A stretch of 58,763 nt of DNA from Pseudomonas sp. RIT-PI-AD (GTDB lineage: Bacteria; Pseudomonadota; Gammaproteobacteria; Pseudomonadales; Pseudomonadaceae), in the NCBI RefSeq assembly GCF_025642785.1, contig NZ_JANZKU010000027.1, positions 1-58,763 of the forward strand, given 5' to 3'. Shown one piece after another: positions 48,181 to 58,647 of the stretch. The notes under the pieces were generated by a model. The model did not search any database. It had not been told where the DNA came from and saw nothing but the letters and a program-made list of their open reading frames with translations. The translations under genes and the position numbers were made by a program. Positions within the stretch are counted from its first letter, which is position 1; each line of letters starts with the position of its first letter.

Positions 48181-48354
48181 GGGCGTGCTCACCGTCGTTG
48201 CGAAGGAAGGCGAAGTATACGGAAGGCGCCTGACGCGTCGCTGAACGGCCCTCGGCCGAGGTCGCTTGGGGCGCCTGCCGCCCACTTGGCCCTGTCCCAT
48301 GCGGGCTTCCGGACCATCCGCCCGGCGCCGCTGGGCGCGGGCGGGGCACGCGGC

Positions 48355-48360
48355 TATAAT
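48355..48360 (+). promoter_or_regulatory. proA: -10 element of proA
   Basis: A perfect TATAAT 32 bases upstream of the proA ATG, in the 210-base gap between divergent genes. The -35 region is poor by eye. Confidence 0.5.
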
Positions 48361-48392
48361 CGCCCGATTTCCCTACTGCCGATCCCGAGACC

Positions 48393-49658
48393 ATGACCGA
48401 GTCCGTCCTCGACTACATGACCCGCCTGGGTCGCGCTGCCCGCGAGGCATCGCGGCAACTCGCGCGGGCCAGCACCGCGCAGAAGAACCGTGCCCTGCAA
48501 GCCGCCGCCGCCGCCCTCGACGCCGCCCGCGCCGAACTGTCCGCGGCCAACGAGCAGGACCTGGCCAGCAGCCGCGCCAACGGCCTGGAGCCGGCGATGC
48601 TCGACCGCCTGACGCTGACGCCGGCGCGCATCGACGAAATGATCGAGGGCCTGCGCCAGGTCGCCGCGCTGCCCGACCCGATCGGCGAGATCCGCGACAT
48701 GCGCTACCTGCCCTCGGGCATCCAGGTCGGCAAGATGCGCGTGCCGCTGGGGGTGATCGGCATCATCTACGAATCGCGTCCCAACGTGACCATCGACGCC
48801 GCCAGTCTGTGCCTGAAGTCCGGCAACGCCACCATCCTGCGCGGCGGCTCCGAGGCGATCCACTCCAACCGCGCTATCGCCCGCTGCATCCAGGCCGGGC
48901 TCGCCGAGGCGGGCCTGCCGGCGGCGGCCGTGCAAGTGGTGGAAACCACCGACCGCGAGGCCGTGGGCGCGCTGATCGGCATGCCAGAGTTCGTCGACGT
49001 GATCGTCCCGCGCGGCGGCAAGGGCCTGATCGAGCGCATCAGCCGCGACGCCAAGGTCCCGGTGATCAAGCACCTGGACGGTGTCTGCCACGTCTACATC
49101 GACGCGGCCGCCGACGCCGACAAGGCGATCCGCATCGCCGACAACGCCAAGACCCAGCGCTATTCGCCGTGCAACGCCATGGAAACCCTGCTGGTGCACG
49201 AGGCGATCGCCGCCCGCGTGCTGCCGCCCCTGGCCGCGATCTATCGCGACAAGGGCGTCGAGCTGCGCGGCTGCCCGCGGACCCGCGAACGGCTGGGCGA
49301 CGACGTGCTGAAGGCCAGCGAGGACGATTGGTACGCCGAATACAACGCGCCGATCCTGGCCATCCGCATCGTCGACTCCCTGGACGACGCCATCGCCCAC
49401 ATCAATCGCTACGGTTCTCAGCACACCGACGCCATCGTGACCGAGAACTTCAGCGACGCGCGGCGCTTCATCACCGAAGTGGACTCCAGTTCGGTGATGG
49501 TCAACGCCTCCACTCGTTTCGCCGACGGCTTCGAGTATGGCCTCGGCGCGGAGATCGGCATCTCCACCGACAAGTTGCACGCCCGCGGCCCGGTCGGCCT
49601 GGAAGGGCTGACCAGCGAGAAGTACGTCGTCTTCGGCGACGGTCACGTGCGTAGCTGA
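48393..49658 (+). CDS. proA: Glutamate-5-semialdehyde dehydrogenase
   Basis: 421 residues. Hallmarks are [62 protein letters not shown] and the catalytic cysteine in [18 protein letters not shown]. It reduces glutamyl phosphate to glutamate semialdehyde in proline synthesis. nadD begins on the last base of its stop codon, so the genes are translationally coupled. Confidence 0.97.
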   Translation: MTESVLDYMTRLGRAAREASRQLARASTAQKNRALQAAAAALDAARAELSAANEQDLASSRANGLEPAMLDRLTLTPARIDEMIEGLRQVAALPDPIGEIRDMRYLPSGIQVGKMRVPLGVIGIIYESRPNVTIDAASLCLKSGNATILRGGSEAIHSNRAIARCIQAGLAEAGLPAAAVQVVETTDREAVGALIGMPEFVDVIVPRGGKGLIERISRDAKVPVIKHLDGVCHVYIDAAADADKAIRIADNAKTQRYSPCNAMETLLVHEAIAARVLPPLAAIYRDKGVELRGCPRTRERLGDDVLKASEDDWYAEYNAPILAIRIVDSLDDAIAHINRYGSQHTDAIVTENFSDARRFITEVDSSSVMVNASTRFADGFEYGLGAEIGISTDKLHARGPVGLEGLTSEKYVVFGDGHVRS

Positions 49659-50305
49659 TGGCGGGCAAGCGTATCGGTGTGCTCGGCGGCACCTTCGACC
49701 CGATCCACATCGGTCACCTGCGCGGCGCGCTGGAGGTCGCCGAGCAACTGGCCTTCGACGAGCTGCGGCTGATCCCCAGCGCCCGCCCGCCCCATCGCGA
49801 CACCCCGCGGGTGTCCGCGCAACAGCGGCTGGACATGGTCGCCCGGGCGGTGCAAGGTGTCGCGCCTTTGCGGGTGGACGACCGCGAGCTGAAGCGCGAA
49901 CGGCCGTCCTACAGCATCGAGACCCTGGAATCCCTGCGCGCCGAGCTGGACGCCGAGGACCGCCTATTCCTGATACTGGGCTGGGACGCCTTCTGCGGCC
50001 TGCCGGGCTGGCACCGCTGGGAGGAACTGCTCGAACACTGCCACATCCTCGTGCTGCAGCGCCCCGATGCCGACAGCGAAGCGCCGGAAGCGCTGCGCGA
50101 CCTGCTGGCGGCGCGCAGCGTCGGCGACCCGCAGGCCTTGAACGGCGCCTCGGGGCAGATCGCCTTCGTCTGGCAGACGCCGCTGGCGGTCTCCGCCACG
50201 CAGATCCGCAAGGCCCTGGGCGAAGGGCGCTCGGTGCGGTTTTTGGTCCCCGACGCGGTGCTGGCCTATATCCAGGCGAACGACCTGTACCGGGCGCCAT
50301 GCTAG
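49658..50305 (+). CDS. nadD: Nicotinate-nucleotide adenylyltransferase
   Basis: 215 residues. The nucleotidyltransferase motif [20 protein letters not shown] is at the start and the ISxTxIR-type motif [12 protein letters not shown] at the end, with YSIETLESL and [30 protein letters not shown] between. It makes deamido-NAD. The ATG overlaps the proA stop (TGATG). rsfS follows after 99 bases, the usual order. Confidence 0.96.
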   Translation: MAGKRIGVLGGTFDPIHIGHLRGALEVAEQLAFDELRLIPSARPPHRDTPRVSAQQRLDMVARAVQGVAPLRVDDRELKRERPSYSIETLESLRAELDAEDRLFLILGWDAFCGLPGWHRWEELLEHCHILVLQRPDADSEAPEALRDLLAARSVGDPQALNGASGQIAFVWQTPLAVSATQIRKALGEGRSVRFLVPDAVLAYIQANDLYRAPC

Positions 50306-50404
50306 TGGGCCTGGCGGCTGCGTCCCCAACGAGGATTCACCCGGACGATTCATGCGCGCGCGGCCCGACGCCGAGCGACGCGACTTTTCACTGATGAGGT
50401 AGGC

Positions 50405-50758
50405 ATGCACAACGAAGAACTCACCCAGGTCGCCATTGCGGCCCTGGAAGACTTGAAGGCTCAGGACATCACCACCATCGATGTCCGCGACAAGACCAGC
50501 GTCACCGATTTCATGGTGATCGCCAGCGGCACCTCCAGCCGCCACGTGAAATCCCTGGCCGAGAACGTGCTGGAGAAGGTCAAGGCGAACGGCGTCCGCC
50601 CGCTGGGCAGCGAAGGCCTGGAAGGCGGCGAGTGGGCGCTGCTCGACCTGGGCGACGTGGTGGTCCACGTGATGCTGCCGACCACCCGCCAGTTCTACGA
50701 CCTCGAGCGCCTCTGGCGCGGGGCCGAGCAGAGCCGCGCGCAGGGCGCCGGGGAATAA
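50405..50758 (+). CDS. rsfS: Ribosome silencing factor RsfS
   Basis: 117 residues. The family core [32 protein letters not shown] and the [33 protein letters not shown] signature are complete. It binds L14 of the large subunit and blocks subunit joining when nutrients are scarce. GATGAGGTAGGC precedes the ATG. rlmH follows by seven bases. Confidence 0.97.
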   Translation: MHNEELTQVAIAALEDLKAQDITTIDVRDKTSVTDFMVIASGTSSRHVKSLAENVLEKVKANGVRPLGSEGLEGGEWALLDLGDVVVHVMLPTTRQFYDLERLWRGAEQSRAQGAGE

Positions 50759-50765
50759 CGCCACT

Positions 50766-51233
50766 GTGCGGATCAAACTGATCGCCGTGGGTTCGCGGAT
50801 GCCGCGCTGGGTGGAAGAGGGCTGGCAGGAGTACGTCAAGCGCCTGCCCGCCGAGTTGCCGCTGGACCTGGTGGAAATCGCCCTGCACACCCGCGGCAAG
50901 AATGCCGACGTGGCGCGGCTGATCCGCCAGGAAGGCGAGGCGATGCTGGGCAAGGTCCAGCCGGGCGAGCGCATCGTCACCCTGGAGGTCGGCGGGCGTC
51001 CCTGGAGCACCGAGCAACTGGCGGCCGAGCTGGACCGCTGGCGCCTGGAAGCGCGCACCGTCAACCTCATGGTCGGCGGCCCCGAGGGCCTGGCGCCGGA
51101 GGTGTGCGCCCGCAGCGAGCAGCGCTGGTCGCTGTCGCCGCTGACCCTGCCGCACCCACTGGTGCGGATTCTCGTCGGCGAACAGATCTATCGGGCCTGG
51201 ACGGTGCTGTCCGGCCACCCGTATCACAAGTAG
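50766..51233 (+). CDS. rlmH: 23S rRNA (pseudouridine1915-N3)-methyltransferase RlmH
   Basis: 155 residues, SPOUT class. [28 protein letters not shown] and the SAM knot [12 protein letters not shown], then [25 protein letters not shown] and GHPYHK at the C-terminus are all diagnostic. It modifies position 1915 in helix 69 of 23S rRNA. The start is GTG. mrdA starts ten bases after its stop. Confidence 0.97.
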   Translation: MRIKLIAVGSRMPRWVEEGWQEYVKRLPAELPLDLVEIALHTRGKNADVARLIRQEGEAMLGKVQPGERIVTLEVGGRPWSTEQLAAELDRWRLEARTVNLMVGGPEGLAPEVCARSEQRWSLSPLTLPHPLVRILVGEQIYRAWTVLSGHPYHK

Positions 51234-51243
51234 TGGGCGTTAG

Positions 51244-53133
51244 ATGCCGCAGCCGATCCGCCTGAAAGACCACGAGAAAGACGCCCGTCTGGTGCGCAAC
51301 CGGGTGATCGTCGGCGCGGTCGCCGTGTTGCTGCTGACCTGCGTGCTGATCGCCCGCCTGTATTACTTGCAGGTGATCCAGTACGAGTACCACTCGACCC
51401 TTTCGGAAAACAACCGGGTGCACGTGCAGCCGGTGCCGCCGACCCGCGGATTGATCTTCGACCGCAACGGCGTGGTGGTCGCCGATAACCGGCCGAGCTT
51501 CAGCCTGACCGTCACCCGCGAGCGCACCGGCGACTGGGAACAGGTCCTCGACGTGATCGTCGAGGTGCTCGGCCTCAGCGCGGACGACCGCGCGCTCTTC
51601 GAGAAGCGCATGAAACAGGGCCGCCGGCCGTTCGAGCCGGTGCCCATTCTCTTCGAGCTGAACGAGGAGCAGATCGCCCGTATCGCGGTGAACCAGTTCC
51701 GCCTGCCCGGCGTCGAGGTGGTCGCGCAACTGGTGCGGCACTATCCCCAGGGCACGCACTTCGCCCATTCGGTGGGCTACGTCGGGCGGATCAACGAAAA
51801 GGAAGTCAAGGAACTCGACCCGATCAACTACAGCGGCACGCACCATATCGGCAAGACCGGCATCGAGCGCTTCTATGAGCCGGAGCTACACGGCCAGGTG
51901 GGCTACGAGGAGGTCGAGACCAACGCCCGCGGGCGGGTGCTGCGGGTACTCAAGCGCACCGATCCACAGCCGGGCAAGGACATCGTGCTCAGCCTCGACA
52001 TCCGTCTGCAGGAGGCCGCCGAGGCGGCCCTGGGCGGGCGCCGCGGCGCGGTGGTGGCGCTCGACCCACGTACCGGCGAGGTGCTGGCGATGGTCAGCCA
52101 GCCGAGCTACGACCCCAACCTGTTCGTCACCGGCATCAGCTTCAAGGACTACGCCGAGTTGCGCGACTCCATCGACCGCCCGCTGTACAACCGCGTGCTG
52201 CGCGGCCTCTACCCGCCCGGCTCGACGATCAAGCCAGTGGTGGCGGTGGCCGGCCTCGACAGCGGCGTGATCAACGCCTCGACCCGGGTGTTCGACCCGG
52301 GCTTCTACCAGTTGCCCAACTACGACCACAAGTACCGCAACTGGAACCGTTCCGGGGACGGCTGGGTGAACCTGGAAACCGCGTTGATGCGCTCCAACGA
52401 CACCTATTTCTACGACCTGGCGCACAAGATGGGCATCGATCGGCTGCACGCCTACCTGAGCCGGTTCGGCATCGGCCAGCGGGTGTCCCTGGACATGTTC
52501 GAGGAAGCCCCGGGGCTGATGCCGTCGCGCGAGTGGAAACGCGCCACCCGGCGCCAAGTCTGGTACCCCGGCGAGACGTTGATCCTCGGCATCGGCCAGG
52601 GCTACATGCAGGCCACGCCGCTGCAAATGGCCCAGGCCACCGCCCTGGTGGCGAACAAGGGCAAGTGGATCCGCCCGCACCTGGCGCGCACCATCGAGGG
52701 CCAGCCGCCGGTCGATCCGGACCCGATGCCGGACATCGTCCTGCGCGACCCCGGCTACTGGGACCAGGCGCGCAACGGCATGGAACTGGTGATGCACGGC
52801 GCCCGTGGGACCGCGCGCAAGGTCGGCGAAACCGCCGCCTATCGCATCGCCGGCAAGAGCGGGACCGCCCAGGTGGTCGCCATCCGCCAGGGCGAGCGCT
52901 ACGACCGCTCCAAGTTGCAGGAGCGCCATCGCGACCACGCCCTCTTTGTGGGGTTCGCCCCGGCCGAGAACCCCCGGATCGCCGTCGCGGTGATGGTGGA
53001 GAACGGCGAGTCCGGTTCCGGCGTGGCGGCGCCGGTGGTCAAGCAAGTGATGGACGCCTGGCTGCTCGGCGAGGACGGCCAGCTCAAACCCGAATACCGT
53101 TCGCCCCAGCCGAGCCCGGACCCTGCCCGATGA
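51244..53133 (+). CDS. mrdA: Penicillin-binding protein 2 (peptidoglycan D,D-transpeptidase)
   Basis: 629 residues, also called pbpA. One membrane helix (about 21-41), a dimerisation domain with RGLIFDRNGVVVADN, and the transpeptidase domain with the active-site STIK (Ser327), SND (in MRSNDTYFYDL) and KSGT (in IAGKSGTAQVV). It crosslinks lateral wall peptidoglycan in the elongasome and is the target of mecillinam. rodA overlaps its end by four bases (ATGA). Confidence 0.97.
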   Translation: MPQPIRLKDHEKDARLVRNRVIVGAVAVLLLTCVLIARLYYLQVIQYEYHSTLSENNRVHVQPVPPTRGLIFDRNGVVVADNRPSFSLTVTRERTGDWEQVLDVIVEVLGLSADDRALFEKRMKQGRRPFEPVPILFELNEEQIARIAVNQFRLPGVEVVAQLVRHYPQGTHFAHSVGYVGRINEKEVKELDPINYSGTHHIGKTGIERFYEPELHGQVGYEEVETNARGRVLRVLKRTDPQPGKDIVLSLDIRLQEAAEAALGGRRGAVVALDPRTGEVLAMVSQPSYDPNLFVTGISFKDYAELRDSIDRPLYNRVLRGLYPPGSTIKPVVAVAGLDSGVINASTRVFDPGFYQLPNYDHKYRNWNRSGDGWVNLETALMRSNDTYFYDLAHKMGIDRLHAYLSRFGIGQRVSLDMFEEAPGLMPSREWKRATRRQVWYPGETLILGIGQGYMQATPLQMAQATALVANKGKWIRPHLARTIEGQPPVDPDPMPDIVLRDPGYWDQARNGMELVMHGARGTARKVGETAAYRIAGKSGTAQVVAIRQGERYDRSKLQERHRDHALFVGFAPAENPRIAVAVMVENGESGSGVAAPVVKQVMDAWLLGEDGQLKPEYRSPQPSPDPAR

Positions 53134-54275
53134 CCACCAATTTCGATCGCACCCTGTCCAGCGAAGACGTGATGCGCCGCCGCGCCACGCTGCTGCAACG
53201 CCTGCATATCGACGGCCTGTTGCTGTTGCTGTTGCTGGTGCTAGCCTGCGGCAGCCTGTTCGTCCTCTATTCGGCCAGTGGCAAGAGTTGGGACCTGCTG
53301 ACCAAGCAGGCCAGCTCCTTCGGCCTGGGCCTGGTGGCCATGGTGGTCATCGCCCAGTTCGAGCCGCGCTTCCTCGCGCGCTGGGTGCCGATCGGCTATG
53401 TGCTCGGGGTGTTGCTGCTGATCGTGGTGGACATCATGGGGCACAACGCCATGGGCGCCACGCGCTGGATCAACATCCCCGGGGTGATCCGTTTCCAGCC
53501 GGCGGAGTTCATGAAGATCCTGATGCCGGCGACCATCGCCTGGTACCTGGCCAAGCGCAGCCTGCCGCCGCGGTTGAAGCACGTGGTGGTCAGCCTGGCG
53601 CTGATCGTGGTGCCCTTCGTCCTGGTGGTGCGCCAGCCCGACCTGGGCACCTCGCTGCTGATCCTCGCCTCGGGCACCTTCGTGCTGTTCATGGCCGGCC
53701 TGCAATGGCGCTGGATCGCCGGCGCGGTGGCGGCGGTGGTGCCGGTGGCGGTGGGCATGTGGACCTTCGTCATGCACGACTACCAGAAGCAGCGCATCCT
53801 CACCTTCCTCGATCCGGAGAGCGACCCGCTGGGCACCGGCTGGAACATCATCCAGTCGAAAGCCGCCATAGGCTCCGGCGGCGTTTTCGGCAAGGGCTGG
53901 CTGCTGGGCACCCAGTCGCACCTGGATTTTTTGCCGGAAAGCCATACGGACTTTATCATTGCGGTCCTCGGCGAGGAGTTCGGCCTGGTCGGCATCTGCC
54001 TGTTGCTGCTGATCTACCTGCTGTTGATCGCCCGCGGGCTGGTGATAACCGCCCAGGCGCAGACATTGTTCGGTAAGCTGCTCGCCGGCAGCCTGACCAT
54101 GACGTTCTTCGTCTATGTCCTGGTCAACATCGGCATGGTCAGCGGGCTGTTGCCGGTCGTGGGGGTCCCGCTTCCCTTCATTAGCTACGGTGGAACTTCG
54201 CTGGTGACGCTACTGTCAGGGTTTGGGGTTTTGATGGCGGTCCACACCCATCGCAAGTGGATCGCACAGGTTTGA
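53130..54275 (+). CDS. rodA: Rod-shape peptidoglycan glycosyltransferase RodA
   Basis: 381 residues with ten membrane helices, SEDS family. Diagnostic segments are LFVLYSASG, GATRWINIPGVIRFQPAEFMKI, VVRQPDLGTSLLILASG, IGSGGVFGKGWLLGTQSHLDFLPESHTDFIIAVLGEEFG and LPFISYGGTSLVTLLSGFG. It polymerises lipid II together with PBP2. Its ATG overlaps the mrdA stop. sltB1 follows within a few bases. Confidence 0.97.
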   Translation: MTTNFDRTLSSEDVMRRRATLLQRLHIDGLLLLLLLVLACGSLFVLYSASGKSWDLLTKQASSFGLGLVAMVVIAQFEPRFLARWVPIGYVLGVLLLIVVDIMGHNAMGATRWINIPGVIRFQPAEFMKILMPATIAWYLAKRSLPPRLKHVVVSLALIVVPFVLVVRQPDLGTSLLILASGTFVLFMAGLQWRWIAGAVAAVVPVAVGMWTFVMHDYQKQRILTFLDPESDPLGTGWNIIQSKAAIGSGGVFGKGWLLGTQSHLDFLPESHTDFIIAVLGEEFGLVGICLLLLIYLLLIARGLVITAQAQTLFGKLLAGSLTMTFFVYVLVNIGMVSGLLPVVGVPLPFISYGGTSLVTLLSGFGVLMAVHTHRKWIAQV

Positions 54276-54280
54276 TAAGA

Positions 54281-55300
54281 GTGAAGAATTTGAAGCAAGC
54301 AGTGCGGGGATGGGTGATGCGGGCCGGCGCAGTCGGCATGGCCGGCATGCTCGGGGGCGTCGCCCAGGCATGGGCCGGCGCCTACGAAGGGTCGCCCCAG
54401 GTGGCCGAGTTCGTGGCCGAGATGACCCGCGATTACGGGTTCGCCGGCGAGCAACTGGTCGGCCTGTTCCGCGAAGTGGAACGCAAGCAGGCGATCCTCG
54501 ATGCGATCTCCCGGCCCGCCGAACGGGTCAAGCCCTGGAAGGAATACCGGCCGATCTTCATCACCGACGCCCGCGTGCAGAAGGGGGTCGATTTCTGGAA
54601 TCGCCACGCCGATGCCCTGGCCCGCGCCGAGAAGGAATACGGTGTGCCGGCCCAGGTGATCGTCGCGATCATCGGCGTCGAGACCTTCTACGGCGGCAAC
54701 ACCGGCAACTACCGGGTGATCGACGCGCTCTCGACCCTGAGCTTCGATTACCCGCCGCGGGCGCCGTTCTTCCGCCAGCAGCTCAAGGAGTTCCTCCTGC
54801 TGGCCCGCGAGGAACAGGTCGATCCGCTCGCCCTGAAAGGCTCCTATGCCGGTGCCATGGGCTTGCCGCAATTCATGCCCAGCAGCTTCCGCGCCTACGC
54901 CGTGGACTTCGACGGCGACGGTCACATCAATATCTGGAGCGACCCGGTGGACGCCATCGGCAGCGTCGCCAGCTACTTCAAGCGCCATGGCTGGGTGCCC
55001 GGCCAGCCGGTGGTCAGCCGTGCCCAGGTGCGCGGCGAGCGGGTCGACGAAGGCCTGACCGCCGGCCTCGACCCGGTGAAAACCGTCGGCGAGCTGCGTG
55101 GCCTGGGCTGGGCCAGCGCCGACGCGCTGCGCGACGAGACCCCGGTGACCGCCTTCCGTCTGGAAGGCGAGGCCGGTCCGGAATACTGGCTGGGCTTGCC
55201 GAATTTTTACGTGATCACCCGGTACAATCGCAGCGCGATGTACGCCATGGCCGTGCATCAACTTTCCGATCTATTGCTCCAGGCACGAGGCAGGCCTTAA
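54281..55300 (+). CDS. sltB1: Soluble lytic murein transglycosylase B, SltB1
   Basis: 339 residues. A signal peptide (to about AQAWAGA) is followed by the family 3 lytic transglycosylase domain: YGVPAQVIVAIIGVETFYGGNTGNYRVIDALSTL with the catalytic Glu, SYAGAMGLPQFMPSSFRAYAVDFDGDGHINIW containing an EF-hand-like calcium loop, and PNFYVITRYNRSAMYAMAV. It cleaves glycan strands to anhydro-MurNAc ends. The GTG at 54281 gives the length known for PAO1; a TTG at 54272 that overlaps the rodA stop is an alternative. Confidence 0.93.
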   Translation: MKNLKQAVRGWVMRAGAVGMAGMLGGVAQAWAGAYEGSPQVAEFVAEMTRDYGFAGEQLVGLFREVERKQAILDAISRPAERVKPWKEYRPIFITDARVQKGVDFWNRHADALARAEKEYGVPAQVIVAIIGVETFYGGNTGNYRVIDALSTLSFDYPPRAPFFRQQLKEFLLLAREEQVDPLALKGSYAGAMGLPQFMPSSFRAYAVDFDGDGHINIWSDPVDAIGSVASYFKRHGWVPGQPVVSRAQVRGERVDEGLTAGLDPVKTVGELRGLGWASADALRDETPVTAFRLEGEAGPEYWLGLPNFYVITRYNRSAMYAMAVHQLSDLLLQARGRP

Positions 55301-55303
55301 CCG

Positions 55304-56353
55304 ATGCGATTTTTGCCGCTCAGATGCGTGGCGCTCAGCGCCCTGGCCCTGCTCGTCGTGAGTTGTTCGAGCAGCCGCGCGCCGCAACCGGTCCAGCCGG
55401 GCAGGACGGTCTCCGGCCCCGGCGACTTTTCCCGACCGCACCGCGACGGCGCGCCCTGGTGGGACGTCGACGTTTCGCGGATTCCCGACGCGGTGCCGAT
55501 GCCCCACTACGGCGCGGTGAAGGCCAACCCCTACACCGTGCTCGGCAAGACCTACTACCCGCTCAGCGAGAGCCGGCGCTACCAGGCGGTCGGCACCGCA
55601 TCCTGGTACGGCACCAAGTTCCATGGCCAGGCCACCGCCAACGGCGAGGCCTACGACCTCTATGGCATGACCGCCGCGCACAAGACCCTGCCGCTCCCCA
55701 GCTACGTGCGGGTGACCAACCTGGACAATGGCAAGAGCGTGATCCTGCGGGTCAACGACCGGGGTCCTTTCTATTCCGATCGGGTCATCGACCTGTCCTT
55801 CGCCGCGGCGAAGAAGCTCGGCTACGCCGAAGTGGGCACTGCGCGGGTCAAGGTCGAGGGCATCGATCCCTACGAGTGGTGGGCGCAACAGGGCCGCCCG
55901 GTGCCCATGGTGCTGGCGCAGCCGCAGATGGCCAAGGTGCCGCCGGTGCCGATGCCCAAGGCCGCCCCGACCGCGGTCGCCAGCAGCCTTCCCGCGGCCG
56001 GCGGCGCGCAGCCGTTCGCCCAGCCCATCGAGCAGTACACGCCGCCGCCCCAGCAGCATGCGGCGGCCATGCTGCCGGTGCAGATCGACTCAAAAAAAAA
56101 CGCTTCAGTCGCAGCATCTGGCCTGTATCTCCAAGTGGGCGCCTTCGCCAATCCGGACGCTGCGGAGCTTCTCAAGGCGAAGCTGAGCGGAGCGGTGACT
56201 GCGCCGGTCTTTATCAGCTCGGTGGTGCGCAACCAACAGATTCTGCACCGGGTGCGCCTGGGGCCGATCGACACGCAGGGTGAGGCCCAGCGTGTGCAAA
56301 ACAGCGTGCGTCTGGCCAACCTGGGCCAGGCGACGCTGGTGCGACAGGATTGA
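55304..56353 (+). CDS. rlpA: Septal lytic transglycosylase RlpA
   Basis: 349 residues. Lipoprotein signal (LLVVSC, Cys21), a DPBB catalytic domain (about 95-185) with GTASWYGTKFHGQATANGEAYDLYGMTAAHKTLPLPSYVRVTNL and VNDRGPF, a Pro/Ala-rich linker and a C-terminal SPOR domain (about 270-349; LYLQVGAFANPDAAELL). RlpA cleaves denuded glycan strands at the septum in P. aeruginosa. A run of nine A (56092-56100) lies in the linker just before the SPOR domain and is a possible slippage site. It follows sltB1 after three bases. Confidence 0.95.
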   Translation: MRFLPLRCVALSALALLVVSCSSSRAPQPVQPGRTVSGPGDFSRPHRDGAPWWDVDVSRIPDAVPMPHYGAVKANPYTVLGKTYYPLSESRRYQAVGTASWYGTKFHGQATANGEAYDLYGMTAAHKTLPLPSYVRVTNLDNGKSVILRVNDRGPFYSDRVIDLSFAAAKKLGYAEVGTARVKVEGIDPYEWWAQQGRPVPMVLAQPQMAKVPPVPMPKAAPTAVASSLPAAGGAQPFAQPIEQYTPPPQQHAAAMLPVQIDSKKNASVAASGLYLQVGAFANPDAAELLKAKLSGAVTAPVFISSVVRNQQILHRVRLGPIDTQGEAQRVQNSVRLANLGQATLVRQD

Positions 56354-56364
56354 CCGTCGCGCCT

Positions 56365-56392
56365 TATGGCCGACCCGCGCGGGCCGGCCATA
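56365..56392 (+). terminator. Hairpin between rlpA and dacC
   Basis: TATGGCC...GGCCATA with an inner CCCGCGCGGG forms a long stem 12 bases past the rlpA stop. No T-run, so possibly a processing or stability element. Confidence 0.4.
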
Positions 56393-56463
56393 GGGATGTG
56401 GGCATGCCGCGCCGGCAGCGAGTCCGGCGGCGATACCTTTATCAGCGAACCTCAGAGAGACGG

Positions 56464-57624
56464 ATGAAAATCACCAGCTTTGCCAAACGCCTGTTCCTGC
56501 TAGTCCTTGTCATCGCAGCGCCCTACGCGGGGGCTGCCGAGCAGGTGGTGCCCTCACCGCCGCAACTGGCCGCCAAGGCCTACGTGCTGATGGATGCCGC
56601 CAGTGGCGAAGTGCTGGTGCAGAACAACGGCGACGAGCGCCTGCCGCCGGCCAGCCTGACCAAGCTGATGACTGCGTACATCGCCACCCTGGAGATCCGC
56701 AAGGGCCAGATCGGCGAGAGCGACCCGGTGACCATCAGCGAACACGCCTGGCGCACCGGCGGCTCGCGGATGTTCGTTCAGGTCAACACCCAGGTGTCCG
56801 TCAGCGACCTGCTGCACGGGATCATCATCCAGTCCGGCAACGATGCCAGCGTCGCGGTGGCCGAGCACATCGCCGGCAGCGAGGACGCCTTCGCCGACAT
56901 GATGAACACCACGGCCGCCAGCCTGGGCATGAAGGACAGCCACTTCATGAACGCCACCGGCCTGCCCAACCCGGAGCACTACTCCACCGCCCACGACATG
57001 GCGCGCCTGGCCCGGGCGATCATCTACGAAGACCCGGCCCACTATGCGATCTATGCGCAGAAGGAGTTCTTCTGGAACAACATCAAGCAGCCCAACCGTA
57101 ACCTGCTGCTGTGGCGCGACAAGACCGTCGACGGCTTGAAGACCGGCCACACCGATGAAGCCGGCTATTGCCTGGTGGCGTCCGCGGTGCGCGATGGCCA
57201 GCGGCTGATCGCCGTGGTGTTCGGCACCAACAGCGAGCAGGCCCGCGCCGCCGAGACGCAGAAGCTGCTGACCTACGGTTTCCGTTTCTTCGAAACCCAG
57301 ACCTTCTACCAGAAGGGCGCCGAGCTGGCGAAGAGCCAGGTCTGGAAGGGCGCCACCCGCGAGGTGAAGGCCGGTCTCGCCCAGGACCTGACCCTGACCC
57401 TGCCACGTGGCCAAGCGAAGAAGCTGCAAGCCAGCATGACCCTCAACCCGCAACTGGTCGCGCCGATCAATCAAGGCGACGTGATCGGCAAGGTAGAGGT
57501 GAAGCTGGAGGACAAGGTGGTCCACACGGCCGATCTGATCGCCCTGGAGCCGGTCGAAGAGGGTGGTTTCATCCGCCGCCTGTGGGATAGCATTCGCTTG
57601 TTCTTCTACGGCCTGTTCAACTGA
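56464..57624 (+). CDS. dacC: D-alanyl-D-alanine carboxypeptidase (PBP5/6 type)
   Basis: 386 residues. A signal peptide (to about AGAAEQ) precedes the class A carboxypeptidase domain with SLTK (Ser64), SGN (in [18 protein letters not shown]) and KTG (in [14 protein letters not shown]). A beta-rich domain follows from about 290, and a C-terminal amphipathic helix ([17 protein letters not shown]) anchors it to the inner membrane. It trims the terminal D-Ala from pentapeptides. Named dacC in PAO1. Confidence 0.95.
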   Translation: MKITSFAKRLFLLVLVIAAPYAGAAEQVVPSPPQLAAKAYVLMDAASGEVLVQNNGDERLPPASLTKLMTAYIATLEIRKGQIGESDPVTISEHAWRTGGSRMFVQVNTQVSVSDLLHGIIIQSGNDASVAVAEHIAGSEDAFADMMNTTAASLGMKDSHFMNATGLPNPEHYSTAHDMARLARAIIYEDPAHYAIYAQKEFFWNNIKQPNRNLLLWRDKTVDGLKTGHTDEAGYCLVASAVRDGQRLIAVVFGTNSEQARAAETQKLLTYGFRFFETQTFYQKGAELAKSQVWKGATREVKAGLAQDLTLTLPRGQAKKLQASMTLNPQLVAPINQGDVIGKVEVKLEDKVVHTADLIALEPVEEGGFIRRLWDSIRLFFYGLFN

Positions 57625-57652
57625 CACGCCGCCCGACCCCCACTGCCGACCG

Positions 57653-57689
57653 CCGCCCGCGACGCGCTCCCCCGGGAGCCCGCGGGCGG
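57653..57689 (+). terminator. GC-rich hairpin downstream of dacC
   Basis: CCGCCCGCG/CGCGGGCGG (9 bp) encloses a second stem GCTCCC/GGGAGC. It begins 28 bases after the dacC stop; there is no T-run. Confidence 0.45.
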
Positions 57690-57721
57690 CCGTCATCGCG
57701 GGCTCAGCGTCCGCCGCCGCC

Positions 57722-58000
57722 ATGACCGATACCGACGTACAATCTCCGAAAATCGAATTCCCCGCCGAACGCTATCCGATCAAGGTGATCGGCGACGCCG
57801 GCGAAGGCTTCGCCGACCTGGTGATCGAAGTGATCCAGCGCCACGCGCCGGATCTCGACGTCGCCACCCTGACCGTGCGCGACAGCCGCAATGGTCGCTT
57901 CCTGTCCGTCCACCTGCTGATCACCGCCACCGGTGTCGAGCAATTGCAGGCCATCCACAGCGACCTGCGCGCCACCGGCCGCGTGCACATGGTGCTCTGA
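57722..58000 (+). CDS. YbeD-like DUF493 family protein
   Basis: 92 residues matching DUF493: [34 protein letters not shown], then [37 protein letters not shown]. The ferredoxin-like fold resembles ACT-type regulatory domains, and the gene is nearly always found next to lipB, though its role in lipoate metabolism is unproven. lipB starts on the last base of its stop. Confidence 0.93.
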   Translation: MTDTDVQSPKIEFPAERYPIKVIGDAGEGFADLVIEVIQRHAPDLDVATLTVRDSRNGRFLSVHLLITATGVEQLQAIHSDLRATGRVHMVL

Positions 58001-58647
58001 TGGCGACGCTGGGGTTCCGCGAGCTGGGCCAGGTGCCTTACGAGCCGACCTGGCACGCCATGCAGCGCTTCACCGACGCCCGCGACGCCGACACCGCCGA
58101 CGAGGTCTGGCTGCTGGAGCACACCGCGGTATTCACCCAAGGCCAGGCCGGCAAGCCCGAGCACCTGCTGTTCCCCGGGGAAATCCCGGTGGTCCAGGTG
58201 GACCGTGGCGGCCAGGTGACCTACCACGGCCCCGGCCAACTGGTCGCCTACCTGCTCCTCGACGTGCGCCGTCTCGGCTTCGGCGTGCGCGAGCTGGTCA
58301 CCCGCATCGAACGTAGCCTGATCGAACTGCTCGCCGGCTACGGCGTGGTCGCCGAAGCCAAGGTCGAGGCTCCGGGCGTCTACGTCGAGGGGGCGAAGAT
58401 CGCCTCCCTCGGCCTGCGTATCCGCAATGGCCGCTCCTTCCATGGCCTGGCGCTCAACGTCGACATGGACCTGGAGCCGTTCCGCCGCATCAACCCCTGC
58501 GGCTATGCCGGCCTGGCGATGACCCAATTGCGCGATCTGGCCGCCGGGCCGATCGATTTCGCCGAGGTGAGTGCCCGGCTGCGTGCGCAGCTCGTCTCAC
58601 ACCTCGACTACGCTGAACAGAAGACCCTTCCGGGCGGTATCGACTGA
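58000..58647 (+). CDS. lipB: Octanoyl-(acyl carrier protein):protein octanoyltransferase LipB
   Basis: 215 residues. Signature stretches are [55 protein letters not shown] and the catalytic Cys/Lys region [41 protein letters not shown]. It moves octanoate from ACP to lipoyl domains. Its ATG overlaps the preceding stop, and lipA overlaps its own stop (TGATG in both cases). Confidence 0.97.
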   Translation: MATLGFRELGQVPYEPTWHAMQRFTDARDADTADEVWLLEHTAVFTQGQAGKPEHLLFPGEIPVVQVDRGGQVTYHGPGQLVAYLLLDVRRLGFGVRELVTRIERSLIELLAGYGVVAEAKVEAPGVYVEGAKIASLGLRIRNGRSFHGLALNVDMDLEPFRRINPCGYAGLAMTQLRDLAAGPIDFAEVSARLRAQLVSHLDYAEQKTLPGGID

